64,000 nt of DNA, taken from the NCBI GenBank assembly GCA_008692225.1, contig VICG01000012.1, forward strand, positions 1,116,001 through 1,180,000. Direction: 5' to 3'. This DNA comes from Monilinia fructicola. Its lineage: Eukaryota; Ascomycota; Leotiomycetes; Helotiales; Sclerotiniaceae. The position numbers and the translations under genes were made by a program. The number at the start of each line of letters is the position of its first letter. The stretch's first letter is position 1. Below, one piece after another: positions 35,327 through 47,595 of this stretch. The notes under the pieces were generated by a model. The model had not been told where the DNA came from and did not search any database. It worked only from the letters and a program-made list of their open reading frames with translations.

Positions 35327-35590
35327 TCAAAATGTCCAATTGCAAGTTACCACTCGAGTGGAGTCGAGTAGATTGAAGGAGATGAATTCGGTCAAATTGT
35401 CTACAACACTGGTGAGCTTACTCGAGGCGCCATCATTCTTGATGAGAACGTCAAGTTTTCCATACAACTCCTTGATATGACTAACGGCTGCACCAATGGA
35501 ATCGGAGTTTCTAATATCGAGTTCGACAGTAGAGATATTGGACTGGTGTGTTTCAGCCTGGGCTGTCTGCTCGGATGCCACAAATGTCAT
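35327..35590 (-). pseudogene. Fragment of a short-chain dehydrogenase/reductase
   Basis: The frame contains ELDIRNSDSIGAAV, then a YGKLDVLIKNDGAS segment, which is the middle of a classical SDR: the Asp-containing strand, then GKLDVLxNNAG with the NNAG motif altered to KNDG. There is no preceding TGxxxGIG cofactor motif and no following Ser-Tyr-Lys catalytic segment in any nearby frame. It is a gene fragment rather than a working enzyme. It lies between the RiPP relic and a broken FAD oxidase and may be part of the same decayed locus. Confidence 0.6.
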
Positions 35591-36361
35591 GAGATGAGGG
35601 GGAAAACGGGGTGATAGCTTTAGCAGGTGCGAGACCTAAGTCGCGGCTAGCACCTAGTTAATTTAAATGTAAATGTAAATGTAAATATTAGATTCGAACC
35701 TTTTATAAACTCGAGAAGACGCATCACTTGCTAGTGATTAGAACAATCTTCTCCGAGGCTGCCATACTGTGACTTGCTGTGGCTTGATGTATGCTGGTGT
35801 TTGTATTGAGAATTATGTAAGGATAAGACTTATTGGTTAATGGAGCCTTGACTGGTTGATAACCCGTCCCCTCTTCAGAAAACTGTCAGGAATTAGCGAA
35901 TATAAACTCCGAACATATCTATCCATTGTATCTGGTATGGGTCACTGTATGCGCCTTCATCATGCATCATGCATCGAGAGAGAATGCTGCGCCCCTTGTG
36001 AACATTCTCATACCCATTGGGTTTTGATCGGGGCAGGAACATCCGCCGAGCACCCTCCAGGTGATTGAGAAGAACTAGTACGCAAAGCTATAATTACTTG
36101 TACACCTATTTGTTTGTTTATTACCAATCTTTACAACCAATTTTGGGGGCGATTGCATGTTGCATTACAACAACAGGAGATTCAATACTGCAATTAGCGT
36201 TGTGGGAAATCAGCCAGCTGGTGGATCTTAAGAACTTAAGATTAAAGTTCTAAGCGTCTGTTGCCTTCCCCCAACTTTCTGGAGGGGTCATTCGATATCA
36301 CCTTTACCTTTCTATTCTCATCAGCCTTGATCGCTCCCGAACCAGTTGATAGGAACTAGCC

Positions 36362-38044
36362 ATGACATTTGCCGATTTTATTTCCACCCTCACTCGAACG
36401 CTTTCACGAGGGACGGAGATTCTTACAGATTCTTCTCAGGACAAATTCAGAATCGTCCTGAACCGTGATCGAAGATAATTGTACACATCCCAGGAGCAAT
36501 TCGGAGGCCAGCTAAGTAAGTTGATGCCGTCACCATGGTAAGTAGTTACCGCAGGAAGCTAGGAGAGCCCCAGGCATGACAGATCATAGGCCAAAACCGC
36601 CCATGAGAGGTTAATTCCTTTTGGTGCCAGCCAGTTGCGGTCATAGCCCATGGTCGACCAATAGCTCATTGGGATATTTCCTTTGCCTAGTAGGGCTCTG
36701 CAAACAGATCCTTATTGATGTTGAATCCAAATCGGTCATTGTCACTGGGGCTGTTCTAACGAAAGAACTATCTACTGCTCTGTCCGGAGCCAGTCGGTGT
36801 ACAGGCAAGATGTGGCTTTGTGAATCATTCATCAGTGATCTTATGTTCTGTTATCGATGTTGCTGGTCCTAGCAACCGGTAAGGGTGAAACGGTCGGAGT
36901 CATCCCTTTCTGCCTTGGGGGCGATACAAGTACTCTGTCTGGGATGGTTGGTTTCGGGTACGACCAAATATTAGCAGCAAAGATCATCACTGTGAATGGC
37001 ACAATTATACGCACAAGCGCAGAGGCTGAACCCGAACTCCTGTGGGTGATTATAGGACCTGGCCAACTGTTTGATGTCGTGCTAAGACTGACCATAAAGA
37101 TCTATCCATAGTCAATCTTTGGTTCCCCATCCGGCATGCATTGGGTTGGTAACTTCTTGCACCCTTTAGATCGTGCGAAAGATGTTTGTAGTGCAATGAA
37201 ACGGTTGATGATCACTACTAAATACAACACATCTGGAATTTTGATAATAATAGCGCCACCAGCGTTTCAACCAATGCTTGCTGTTGGGCCTCATTTCATG
37301 TGAGTCTCCGTTCTGTCTCAATCTTCTTCCTTCAGTCTTAAGCATATTGGACTGGCTGCGTGGGCAAAAGGATGGCTGAGCAAAATGCATGTCAACCTTC
37401 ATGACAGTCCGGAATGCGGCGGAGATCCAGCGGAAGCACCCCATGCATTCTAAACGCTCACGGATCTCAATCCAATCATGGCATCGGCATCAAAGCCGCC
37501 CCGCTACCCGAATTCGAGTGGTCACTTACTTAGACTTCGCCTGCGCAAAAGGGAATTTCCAACGGTTCGGCTTGGCAGGCTTTCCCAAATTCAGAGCCCA
37601 AAACTTTCTCAAGGTCGTCGAAAATTTAGAGTTGTTAGCTACTTGTCCTGACGCTGGTACCACGGGCTACACCTTCGAGTGGCATACTGGAACTTCCAAA
37701 TCACCACCCATCAATTCGGCATTTGCCAATGACCATATTCATTTATGGCTGTAAGAGATATTCCCAACGATATTCATCACACCAATGCTGATCCTACTCT
37801 TTTTCGTGCATAGCCATTGCTTCTCACGGTCCGACAAGGCAGAAAACCATGACATCGTGCTAGACTTTGAGAACAAAGCGATTGCAGGCATGAGAGATGG
37901 TCATCCTGAAGAGGAATGCAAACGGTAATCGCACGGAACCGATTCAAAGACGACATCGAGAAGCCGAAAGGTTACCCAAGTTGAATTAATGCATTGAAAC
38001 AGAGATGGGATCCGCAAGGTGTTTTCACCCGACGGTTGTTGTAA
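36362..38044 (+). pseudogene. Broken FAD-linked oxidase (berberine-bridge-enzyme-like)
   Basis: Pieces of a BBE/6-hydroxynicotine-oxidase-type flavoprotein occur in the right order but in different frames. They are a start MTFADFISTL (36362), then VPASCGHSPWST (normally GGHSPW), then VIVTGAVLTKELSTALSGA, then GGDTSTLSGMVGFGYDQILAA and TVNGTIIRTSAEAEPELLW. Next come MHWVGNFLHPLDRAKDVCSA, LDFACAKGNFQRFGLAGF, and at the end RWDPQGVFTRRLL-TAA at 38042-38044. Stops (such as TAA at 36474) and several frameshifts separate them, and the Gly-Gly-His flavin motif reads CGH. Introns may account for some breaks but not all. In intact relatives the flavin is often covalently bound and the enzymes oxidise secondary metabolites. 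Confidence 0.7.
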
Positions 38045-38590
38045 TTTTCATCAAGACACTTCCATCGGTGAATGGAGATGAGAAGGAAGGATGGATGGGT
38101 ATTATTATTAATAACCTTAATGATTGAATTTCATTGTACTGTAAAATTCAAGGCCCAACCAGTCAAACGGTTGAGATTGGTCTATAAAAGCATCCAACGA
38201 TGATCTTCATAATTTCCGTGGGTCAACTGGGTTGGTTGGTACTGTAGTGGTGAAAGGTGGATGATGCACTGGGTGGAATGGTTGACGGGGGATGATTTGT
38301 AAGGATGACACAGACCCAAATTATTGAAATCAGATTACAGTCAACCTTATTATTCATGACTGTACGGTACAGTATGAATGCCAGTGACCGGGGGGAGTAG
38401 TGGGAGAGCGGGAGTGTATGGTGCGGTGCAGTAAGGTTCTTTTTCAGATTCCCTATTTGGTTGATGGATCTGAACAAATTGTCGAGGCCGGTGAGCTTGA
38501 GGATTTAGAACGAACTTTAAGAACCATGAAGTAATTAACTGCCTAGGTAGGTTGCAACATCCATCAGTAGATTTTCATCAACTCAAATGT

Positions 38591-38775
38591 AAGGTAGGTA
38601 GGTAGGTGGGTAGGTAGGCAGGTAGGTAGGTAGGTAGGTAGGTAGGTAGGTAGGTAGGTAAGTAAGTAAGTAAGTAGGTAAGAAGGTAGATAAGTAAATA
38701 GGTAGATGAGTAAGCAAGTAGGTAAGTAAGATTAGGTAAGTAGGTAAATAGATAAATAGATACTAGGTAGGTACC
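38591..38775. repeat. GTAG/TAGG tetranucleotide tract
   Basis: A long (GTAG)n run, near perfect in its first part (38591-38660) and degenerating into AAGTAGGTA variants. It is adjacent to the AT-rich island. Confidence 0.9.
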
Positions 38776-39189
38776 TTAGATAACATAACACCTCCTCCTA
38801 AAATAATGAGTGCTCTATACTTCCTACCTCATCGTCGCGTCTTGTAATCTTGATTCATTCATACTGATATTTACCCACTAGCTTGTCTGAGAAGAGAAGC
38901 ACGCTTCTTGCAAACTTATACTCGAGCACTCTGTAATTCTGATCCTCCTCCTCATATAAGAGAAGCCGGGATAACCTGGTACATCGAATCATATGCGGGG
39001 AATATAAAGATCATCATCGGTCCAGGAAAGTCAAATCAAGCCAAGAGAGACCCTTGATCGTACTGTGCGGTAGATTGATCATCCATGATATACAGGACAG
39101 TCATACAGTAAGTACAGTAGTAAATTGCTATGGGGCCATTCTGAGTTTGTCCGAAGATTGAGTATAGGATAGTATAGTAAACGGTATTT

Positions 39190-40480
39190 ACTTATTATAC
39201 TCTAGGGTTATATACCTAGGTAATGTATATATTTTAGCTAATGAATATATATCTTTATATTATAACACTTATTAAGCGTTATAAAAATATAATATTAAAT
39301 ATATTATATATAATATATACGATTATATTATTTTCTTTTTTCATTTAATAAAATCGTTAAAATAAAAAGAAATAGAGTAGAATTTAAGAGATTTTTAAAT
39401 AAGAATAAAAATTTCTTTTTATAAAAAGATTATTCTATAGCTTTTTAATTATAAAAAGTAAATTCTATTAAATTATTTAATTTAATTTATTTATTTAATT
39501 TAATTTATTTAATTTATTTATTTAATATTCTTAATATATCTTTTAAGATTTTAATTTTAATTTATTAGTATATTATTTATTTTTTATATTTTATATTTTT
39601 ATATTTTTATATTTTTATATTTTATATTTTTTATATTTTTATATTTTTATATTTTTATATTTTTATATTTTTATATTTTTATATTTTTATATTTTTATAT
39701 CTTATATATACTATTTATAATTTACTTTATATTTTATAATACTTTTAAAAAAGTACTTTTTAATAAAATAGGATTTAAATCTTTTATATTTTATAATACT
39801 TTTAAAAAAGCAAGCACCTTTTAATAAAATAGAATTTAAATCTTTTATATATTAAAAACTTAATAAAAAGATATTTAAATTAAGTTATTAATAAATAAAA
39901 CTATAAATTTTAAAGATAGTTAATATAATTTTATATATTTAATTTATTAATAAAAATTTTATAAAAATTATTAATATAAAGATAATTTTTTTATAATTAA
40001 TACTTAGTTATATTATTAGAGATACTTTATAATTTAAAAAAATCTTAAAATACTTAATTTATTATAAATTATATTTTCTAATAAGATAAAAAATAGTTAA
40101 TACTTAATTAATATAAAAGATAATATTATTTCTTATAAAAATATAATCGTTAATATAAGTAAAGTTAAAAAGGAATTAAATTCTAAAGATATAGATTATA
40201 TAGATATTTTTTAATTATTTAATTTATAAGAATTTATTATTTTCCTTTTAGAATATTTTACGAAATAATCTTTATTTAAAATTATTCTTTCTTATTTTAA
40301 AAATACTCTTAATCTTTATTTAAATAAATTAAGAATTCCTTTTAAAATCTATTAATATATAATATATATACTTACCTTAAGCGATATTATATATTATTAT
40401 AAGCTAATCGATATACGTTATAGTATATTAATATAAATAATAACCCTATTATTACTCTCTATTCTTATAGTCCGTTGACT
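39190..40480. repeat. AT-rich block, probable RIP-degraded repeat DNA
   Basis: About 1.3 kb of almost pure A/T with few G or C. It contains a TATTTTTATA-type satellite at about 39570-39712 and a direct duplication of a 70-base unit (near 39723-39788 and 39788-39850). The parent element is unreadable. The base composition contrasts sharply with the gene blocks. Confidence 0.75.
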
Positions 40481-40516
40481 TAACGTTGTTGATATGAATG
40501 AATTCGGAAGTAGATG

Positions 40517-41518
40517 TATAAGTCGCCTACCCTACTTCTCGCCACCCCCCATTTGGCCAGCATTTCACACCAAAAACGGCCATTTTAACGTATTTATAAC
40601 TTTACAAAAAATAAATATATATTTTTTTAAATTTTAATTAGAAGCTTCTATATATAATTATTAATAAATTCTTGAAAATCTTAAATTTTTGCGAATTTTT
40701 TTATAAAAAGTAATAAAAGATTATAGAAAATTAGAATTTTCGGTTTTGGATTTGTATGGAAATTACATACAAAATTGAAAACTTTGAAAATAAATATTTA
40801 TAATTTCTTAAACAAAAATAATTAAAAATAATCTATAAATTTTTATAGAAATCTATTAATTAATATATATAGAAAATAAGCTATTTAAAATATATATAAT
40901 AATTTGAAAATTTCTATTGAAGTAAATTGAAAATTAGAAAATTTTTTACTTAAAATTTTATCGTTAAAATCTTAAGAATCTATATTAAACATTTATTATA
41001 AATAATAATATATTATTAAAATTGTTGTGTCAATATATTCGATTAAGATTGGTTTTAGGATTCTTTAATTTTTTTTAGATTATTTTTAGCTATTTTTATT
41101 AAATATAATGTGACGAGGTACGAGGAAAACAGAGGGGTTAATTGAAATAAGGTAGTTATTCTAAGGAGAAAAGGAAAGGATTTAGAATCCTTTCCTCTTA
41201 AATACTAGATTTTGATTTAGAAGGGTGTTCCTGATATAACTTTCTTAAAAGATTCTGATTTTGTATAGGATTTATATACAAATCTAAAATTAGAATTAGA
41301 ATTTTTTATAATCTTTTATTACTCTTTATAAAAAAATCGCAAAAATTTGAGATTTTTCAGAATCTTATTAATTATTATATATAGAAGCTTTAATTAAAAT
41401 TTAAAAAATATATATATTCATTTTTCGTAGAGTTATAAATATGTTAAAATGGTCGTTTTTGGTGTAAAATGCTGGCCAAATGGGGGGGGGTGGCGAGAAG
41501 TAGGGTAGGCGACTTATA
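40517..41518. mobile_element. 1.0-kb DNA element with inverted termini of about 240 bases
   Basis: The left end reads TATAAGTCGCCTACCC inward from 40517. The right end is its inverted complement finishing at 41518. Complementarity continues for roughly 240 bases (left to about 40760, right from about 41275) with mismatches that are mostly C/T or G/A, as RIP would leave. TA flanks both ends, which would fit a Tc1/mariner or pogo-type TA duplication. The interior has no transposase frame; it does contain a near-perfect hairpin around AGGAAAGGATT/AATCCTTTCCT at about 41172-41197. It is best seen as a foldback or MITE-like non-autonomous element. Confidence 0.75.
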
Positions 41519-43379
41519 GAGAATAATCTAGTCTATAGGTTTAGATTTGCAATATACGATAGACCCTGTCAGATCCATTTATATAAGGTTATACGACGGG
41601 AAGATCTGAAATTATATAGATTTGGTTTAAGTAAGTATGGATGAATGATGGATGGATGTACGGAGTATATATCAATATCAATATCATTACTTTATAGGAA
41701 AATAAGTAAAGTTTATTAATTGTCCACGGGTATGTGAATATGCGAATATGCGAATATGTGAATATGTGAATAAATATATATATATATATGCATTTAGATA
41801 TATATATATATCTAGGTACATACATCTCTCTCTCTCTCTCTTGTCTTTATATATAGGTACCTAGTAGATAAAAAAGAGAAAGGATCACTTAAGTATCTAC
41901 CTAAGTATATAGTAAAAGCGATGGAAGTATCCATTGTACTCAATTGCTTAATTTGAATATAAAGGGACTTCGGATCTGGATAAGAAAGAAGAAATAAACG
42001 AATGGATGAAGGAGTGGATAGATCATATTGTATGTACAGTACTGTATTGTACTGTATTGTATTGTATTGTAGATGATTTGAGTGACCGGGGATGAACGAA
42101 TACTGTAAAATGAACGAACAAACGAACAAGCGAACAAATGAACAAGTGGATACCGACTTGCAATATTATTACTGTATTGCCAGGTATATGATGTACAGTG
42201 TCGATCTCTATTTACATACAGTACTGTGTTTGTACTAGTCATAAGTATCCTCCTTCTCCATCCATAAGGATCAAGAAGAAAAGACGAGAAGCAGCTGGGA
42301 AGATCAGGATGAGATGCTTTATTAGTAATCATGAATGAATCATCAATCATCAATCATCACTAGGTAATCATTTACAGTAAGTAACCTTATTGAATCAAAG
42401 GTCTAGGACGGAGCAGATCATTTATTATTATAATTGTACGATCTTCACCATACATACATACAGTACACCGTTCGCCGTTTACCGTTCTTGCCTATCAAGG
42501 GATTAAGAGAACCCATCCGTCCATGGATATCGCAAATGCGACGGGATCATTCTGTACCTACCTAGGTATCTACCTAGTAGGTAATGTCAGATTCCAGATG
42601 CGAAGGTGATGATTGATGTAAATACATGCAGGCAGGTGTAGTGAGATCCAGACCCTCTCTCTACTTATTAGATACCTATCACATGTCTGTGATAGATACT
42701 GGATACTATGTAATTAATCATGAATTCACCGTTTCTGCTCTTCATCCTTGTTTTCATTGTACTCCGTATGATTATGATTCCATCATGGATATTCAGGTCA
42801 GGATAACATAACGACTAGGTGGTAAGGATGCAGAGACAGATATCTTTCCATACTTACCGAAAACAAGATTCTCTGCCGTCTTTCAACCAATTGAGATTGG
42901 TGATAAGTTATAATTGATAAGTAGAAGATGGATGGATGGATGTATGGAGAAGGTCTTGTGGATGTATGTCATGGCTTTTTCTCTTCTCTGCTTTGTTCGT
43001 TCCATTGCTTGATTCTTCCCTTCTTGGCTTCTTTCCCCTTCCCTTCGTGCCTTCCTCCCTTTGTTCCTTCCAAGATTGGTTGATGAAGTTTAATTAATAT
43101 CTGACCCCTCCTCCTCCTTTGCTTCCCCCCGGCCCCCCCCTGGTCAATGAACGTGGTGGAGTATTCTGTACAGTAACCTTACAAGTAAGTACTCTGTACC
43201 GTACAGTCGAAATTCATCCACGTCATGGGGAAGGAAAATCACATCCTGCATGAAAACCTGGTCAGATATGATTCCTGTACTGGGATCCATGGATAGAACT
43301 AATTGTAAAGTCAACGACGAAAAGAAATCATTAATTCTACTTGTATACTAGCAGGTTGATATACAGAGGATATACACTC

Positions 43380-43521
43380 GTAATAAAAATTGATTTTATA
43401 AGAATTTAACATTTTAACAAATACTAGTACCCAAAGAAAGATATAAGCAAATAAGAATTATCTACGTATCTACTTATTCTAAGTATAAAATAGATATAAG
43501 TAAGTATATAAATAATATATA

Positions 43522-43563
<42 letters not shown>

Positions 43564-43800
43564 GACTTAGTAGATAACTAATTATATATTATCTCTAATA
43601 ACTCTTATAAAGTTTAATAAGTTTAATAAATATTTATATACGTATTATATACCTTAATTAATCTTAATATTATTTATATATAATAATTAATTTCCTTATC
43701 TATTTATATATTTATACTCATTTACTTACCTATTACTTACCTACTCTCTTATATAAAAAATATATAAATACTTCTATATTTAAATATATCTATTTATTCA
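43380..43800. repeat. AT-rich block with (TA)n
   Basis: Strongly AT-rich stretch including a (TA)n microsatellite near 43530-43556. No coding features. Confidence 0.7.
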
Positions 43801-44789
43801 TTCCTCTTCCTCTTCCTCTTCCTCTCTCCCTTTTAATTAATCCATTTTATCTACATACCAAATATCAAACCCTCCTTCCCGAATAGAGATATTAGATACT
43901 CTCTCCTCTTCCATCGACACCACATCCATCCATCCATCCATTCATCTACATCCATCTACAAGTACCCAGTACCTCTCTACCTTTATATTTCTGTGCGAAA
44001 GCGTCATCATTCCATTTTTCTCTTTATTCTATTCGCCTCACAAAGCCAATCACGTAGAGCAAAAGTTATTATTGATCATCGGTAAATTCATCTGGGCATG
44101 AAGGAGAGTCGCCTGTTTTTTAACATATTTATCTCATCTACCCATCCCATCCCGCATACAATCAAAAAACTACATCCATACAATAACGATTTACAATAAC
44201 TACATACAACCTTTGGAATACTACATCCATACATTCATCCATACATTCATACATACATACATTCATACATACATTCAAGACATACATTATATTACATTAC
44301 ATACATCATTCTTCCCCTTATTCCTCTTGTTTTGAAAGATCCAAAATAATAAATCCCTAGGTAGGTAGATATTCATATATATATATATATATATATATAT
44401 TATTCATTAGCTACATACAATATATCCATCCATCATCCATCCATTCATTCCTTCCTTTTCTCTGTTGTCTCATTCTCCCATTCTCTTCTTCTCCCCACCC
44501 ATCCTCTCATTCTCCCAGATCCAAAGAATCCTCTGTTTCTAAAATATCACTCTCAAATGATCAAATTTCCTTGTTCTTTCCAGCTTATTTTAACTTTTGG
44601 GGGTCTTTGATCTTCATTATTGCCCTGTCTAATGTCCTTGACCCTTAGCACATAACCCAATTTAGCTTGAGCAGCTACGTCAACACTCAACCGCCTCCCA
44701 CCACCCACCACCCACCTCCCACCATCGCCTTCCCTCTCTCCTTTCACACTTGTTGTTATTACGTTTCGCCGTAACCTTATTAATTGGTC

Positions 44790-47595
44790 ATGTCTACCAT
44801 CGGCACCAATTCCGCAATTCCTGCTCCATCGCAATCATACCTGGATCGAGGATACGGCGCTGCAAGTACGCCACGAGCTCGTCCACATTCTCAAATCCTC
44901 AACGGAGATCCTGCAGTGACGGATTTTCGGTACAGACAACCTTGAAGCTCCTGCCCATACGCAAAATTCACAAGGGAAATTCAACGAGGAGTGGGACGCA
45001 AGTCAAAGAGGTAGTTCGATAATAGACGGGCAGTATGCATCGATCACATTCAGTCATGTCGCAAGGCGATACCTTGATTCCCTCGAGAGGTGGAACGCTG
45101 AAGAAGAAGGCTTCGTTGAGGAGAAGTGGGCAGTAGGCGAAGCTCAAGGGGCCGGTAGCGTTCGCAGTTTGGCGGTGCATCCACAAGGGGATATCGACGA
45201 GTTGCACAGTGCTTTCTATTCTCCCGTCCCTACCAGTGGCAATCCCACCGAGATATTGGCAAACAGATTTCAGTGTAATTATAAACAACTTCTGGTCTTG
45301 GTGGCAATCTGCGGCAGCATACTGACAATCATCTCTACCTACAGCTTGGCGTAAGGTCCTCAAAGATCTTATTGTTTATTTCAAAAGAAATCCAAAGTCA
45401 ATATGAGCACCGAGCCAAGAGTCTTTTGAAAGTCTCCAATGTCATAAACAACACGACGGCCCCTTCTGCCTTTTTGCCGGCCGGTGGAATCGATGACGCT
45501 CTCCAAATCCTTCGCAACTACCACAAGTCCGCAATTGCAGAGGCAAACAAGTCCAGAGACATTGAGCAAGATGTCATCCTTGCGTTGACCGGCTTTGCGC
45601 AGCGACCTGCAGCAGAAGATCAAAGAGATCAAGGCTTGTCCGGCGATTTCAAAAATTCCGTGGATAAGGAGATGGAAGCAACGCGAAAAGCCGTGACCGC
45701 ATTACAAGAGGGCTTGGGTCAGTCGGATGTTGACCCTTCTCAGATGACGGGCAAGCATGACCCATACTTGCTCAGACTGGCTGTGGATCGTCAGGTCGAG
45801 AAGCAAATTGATGAGGAGAATTACTTACACCAGGTATGTTTCAATGATGTTTCCATGATCGCTTAGGAACTAAAAGATCACCAGGCATACCTCAATTTGG
45901 AAGCCTCTGGACGCGAACTCGAGGCAATCGTCGTTGGGGAGATTCAAAAAATCTTACAACGCTCTCGCAGGTATCTTGAAACGTGAGGCAGATGGTGCTT
46001 ATAACGCCGTGGACGAATTGCGTACGGGCCCTATCGCCATGCCCAAAGATCATGAATGGACAGCATTTGTCGAAAATGATGAACACTTCATTGACCCCAA
46101 GATTCCTGTAAGAAGACCCGAGATTATCAGATATCCTGGTCAGGATAACGAGCTTGCTGGATGCATCAGAGAGGGCCTCCTCGAGAGAAAGTCTAAATTT
46201 TTAAAGGTAACCCCTTGCTACCACGATCACCCTGTGAAATCTCATGCTAACGTCAACTTAGTCTTACACGTAAGAGACCATATGATTGATTGATCATCCC
46301 ATGATTGTGCTAATGTTAATTCTAGTCCTGGCTGGTACGTCCTTTCTCCTACTCATCTACATGAGTTCCGTTCTGCGGATAAACTTCAGGCACCCATCAT
46401 GTCTCTCTACCTCCCCGAGCAAAAACTCGGTTCTCATTCAAACGAGGGAGGATCCTCCAACAAGTTTATCCTCAAAGGTCGTCAAACTGGAACATTGCAT
46501 CGTGGGCACTCTTGGGTCTTTAGAGCAGAAACGCGCGATACCTTACTCGCGTGGTACGAGGACATCAAGACTTTGACGGAAAAGTCTCCACAAGAACGCA
46601 ATGCGTTTGTGCGTCAGCATGCCCGCAGCGTGAGTGGTACATCACAACGGGCCAATTCCATCAGTAGCGACGGTGTCATGGACGAGGAGGACGAAGAACC
46701 GTTTTCGACAAATGCGTCAGCCATTGTAGGCACTCAAGGACTCAAACAAGAGCAGAAACGTCCTGAACCAGGTGGGAGATTTCCCTCAGATCTACAAGTT
46801 AATGCGGCGCGTGGCTTACAGGCTCCTCTCTCGCCTTCTAGCGGAAGTTCCCTTGTGGGAGGAGATGCAGAAGATGCAGTAGTCGCTGCTGCAGCTCTGC
46901 CCGCGAGTGGTGTAGGCCAACATTATGGAGAGGACCCTAACCCCGCGTCGCCGACACACGCACAGATGATAAATCAAGCTGCTAAAGAAGATGGTGTAAA
47001 CCCTTATACTTACGAACCTATTCAGAATATGAACACTACGCATGATGATCATCACGAGTTACCTGCCGCGGCTGCAGTTGGCCTCGGCGGCGCTGCCGTG
47101 GGCGCTGCAGGTACAGCCATGTATCACGAGCACGAACTCCAAAAACAACGTGAGCAAGCAGCTATGGAAGCAACAGTAATAGCCGCACCTGACACGGATC
47201 AACTTCGAGAACAAGCGGATAGGGAGGCGGCTTTGATTGCGGCCCCCGATGATCATGTCTACGAAGGTAACGCACAACAACAAGCAGACCTAGCAGCCAC
47301 GGCCACGGCCACGGCCGCTCCCGATACGAACATGTCTGGCGGGCGTAGCCTCGGCGATATCAGCGCCGCCCCTTGGTTTAATGAAGCCCAGGAGACCGCG
47401 GCTCTGACAGCTGCCGTCCCTAATCCGGAACCAAAGTCAGCCGAGACGATTTTCGACCCTCTCGCTCAAGATCTCGAACGTCCAACTTTGGCTGCTGGAC
47501 AAAACCATCAGAGTGTCGGGAGTATTAGTCAATTGCATGTGCCCGGTGAATTTCCTAGGGCCAGAACAGACACAGAAAGTTCTTTTGAGTCGTGA
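44790..47595 (+). CDS. SLM1: SLM1/SLM2-type F-BAR and PH domain protein, frame disturbed by homopolymer indels
   Basis: Slm proteins bind PI(4,5)P2 at plasma-membrane eisosomes and feed TORC2 and calcineurin signalling. Exons: 44790-45274, 45345-45833, 45885-46206, 46262-46269 (8 bases) and 46326-47595. The F-BAR-like helices include NPTEILANRF, WRKVLKDLIVYFK, EIQSQYEHRAKSLLKV and HDPYLLRLAVDRQVEKQI. The PH domain has GLLERKSKFLK, YTPGWYVLSPTHLHEFRSAD, MSLYLPEQKLGSHS and GHSWVFRAETRDTLLAWYED. The C-terminus is Ala/Pro-rich and disordered. The family frame needs five one-base changes: extra T at about 44924-44927, extra A at 45383-45386, extra T at 45594-45596, missing T at 45636-45637, extra A at 45946-45951. 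With these the coding length is 857 codons. All sit in homopolymers, so I favour consensus error over pseudogene. The first could instead be a short intron (44866-44935). Confidence 0.85.

Larger units (their letters stand above)
38045..44789. other. 6.7-kb gene-free, AT-rich and microsatellite-rich region
   Basis: No protein gene recognised. It contains the GTAG tract (38591-38775), an extreme AT block (39190-40480), a TIR element (40517-41518), a second AT block (43380-43800) and C/T-rich DNA from 43800 to 44770 that should include the SLM1 promoter and 5' UTR. TACTCCGTA or its complement occurs at 41659 and 42760. It looks like a RIP-affected repeat island. Confidence 0.65.

Noticed and set aside
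35680..35770. Minus-strand GGTTCGAATC resembling a tRNA B box
   Set aside because: The flanking bases do not form a T-stem, and no acceptor stem or A box is found at the right distance.
38591..38775. Regular short repeats that might suggest an array
   Set aside because: A simple GTAG microsatellite without spacers. CRISPR is not expected in a fungus.
39190..40480. Possible mitochondrial insertion or centromere because of the extreme AT content
   Set aside because: No mitochondrial gene motifs, and the block is only about 1.3 kb inside gene-bearing DNA; degraded repeat is simpler.
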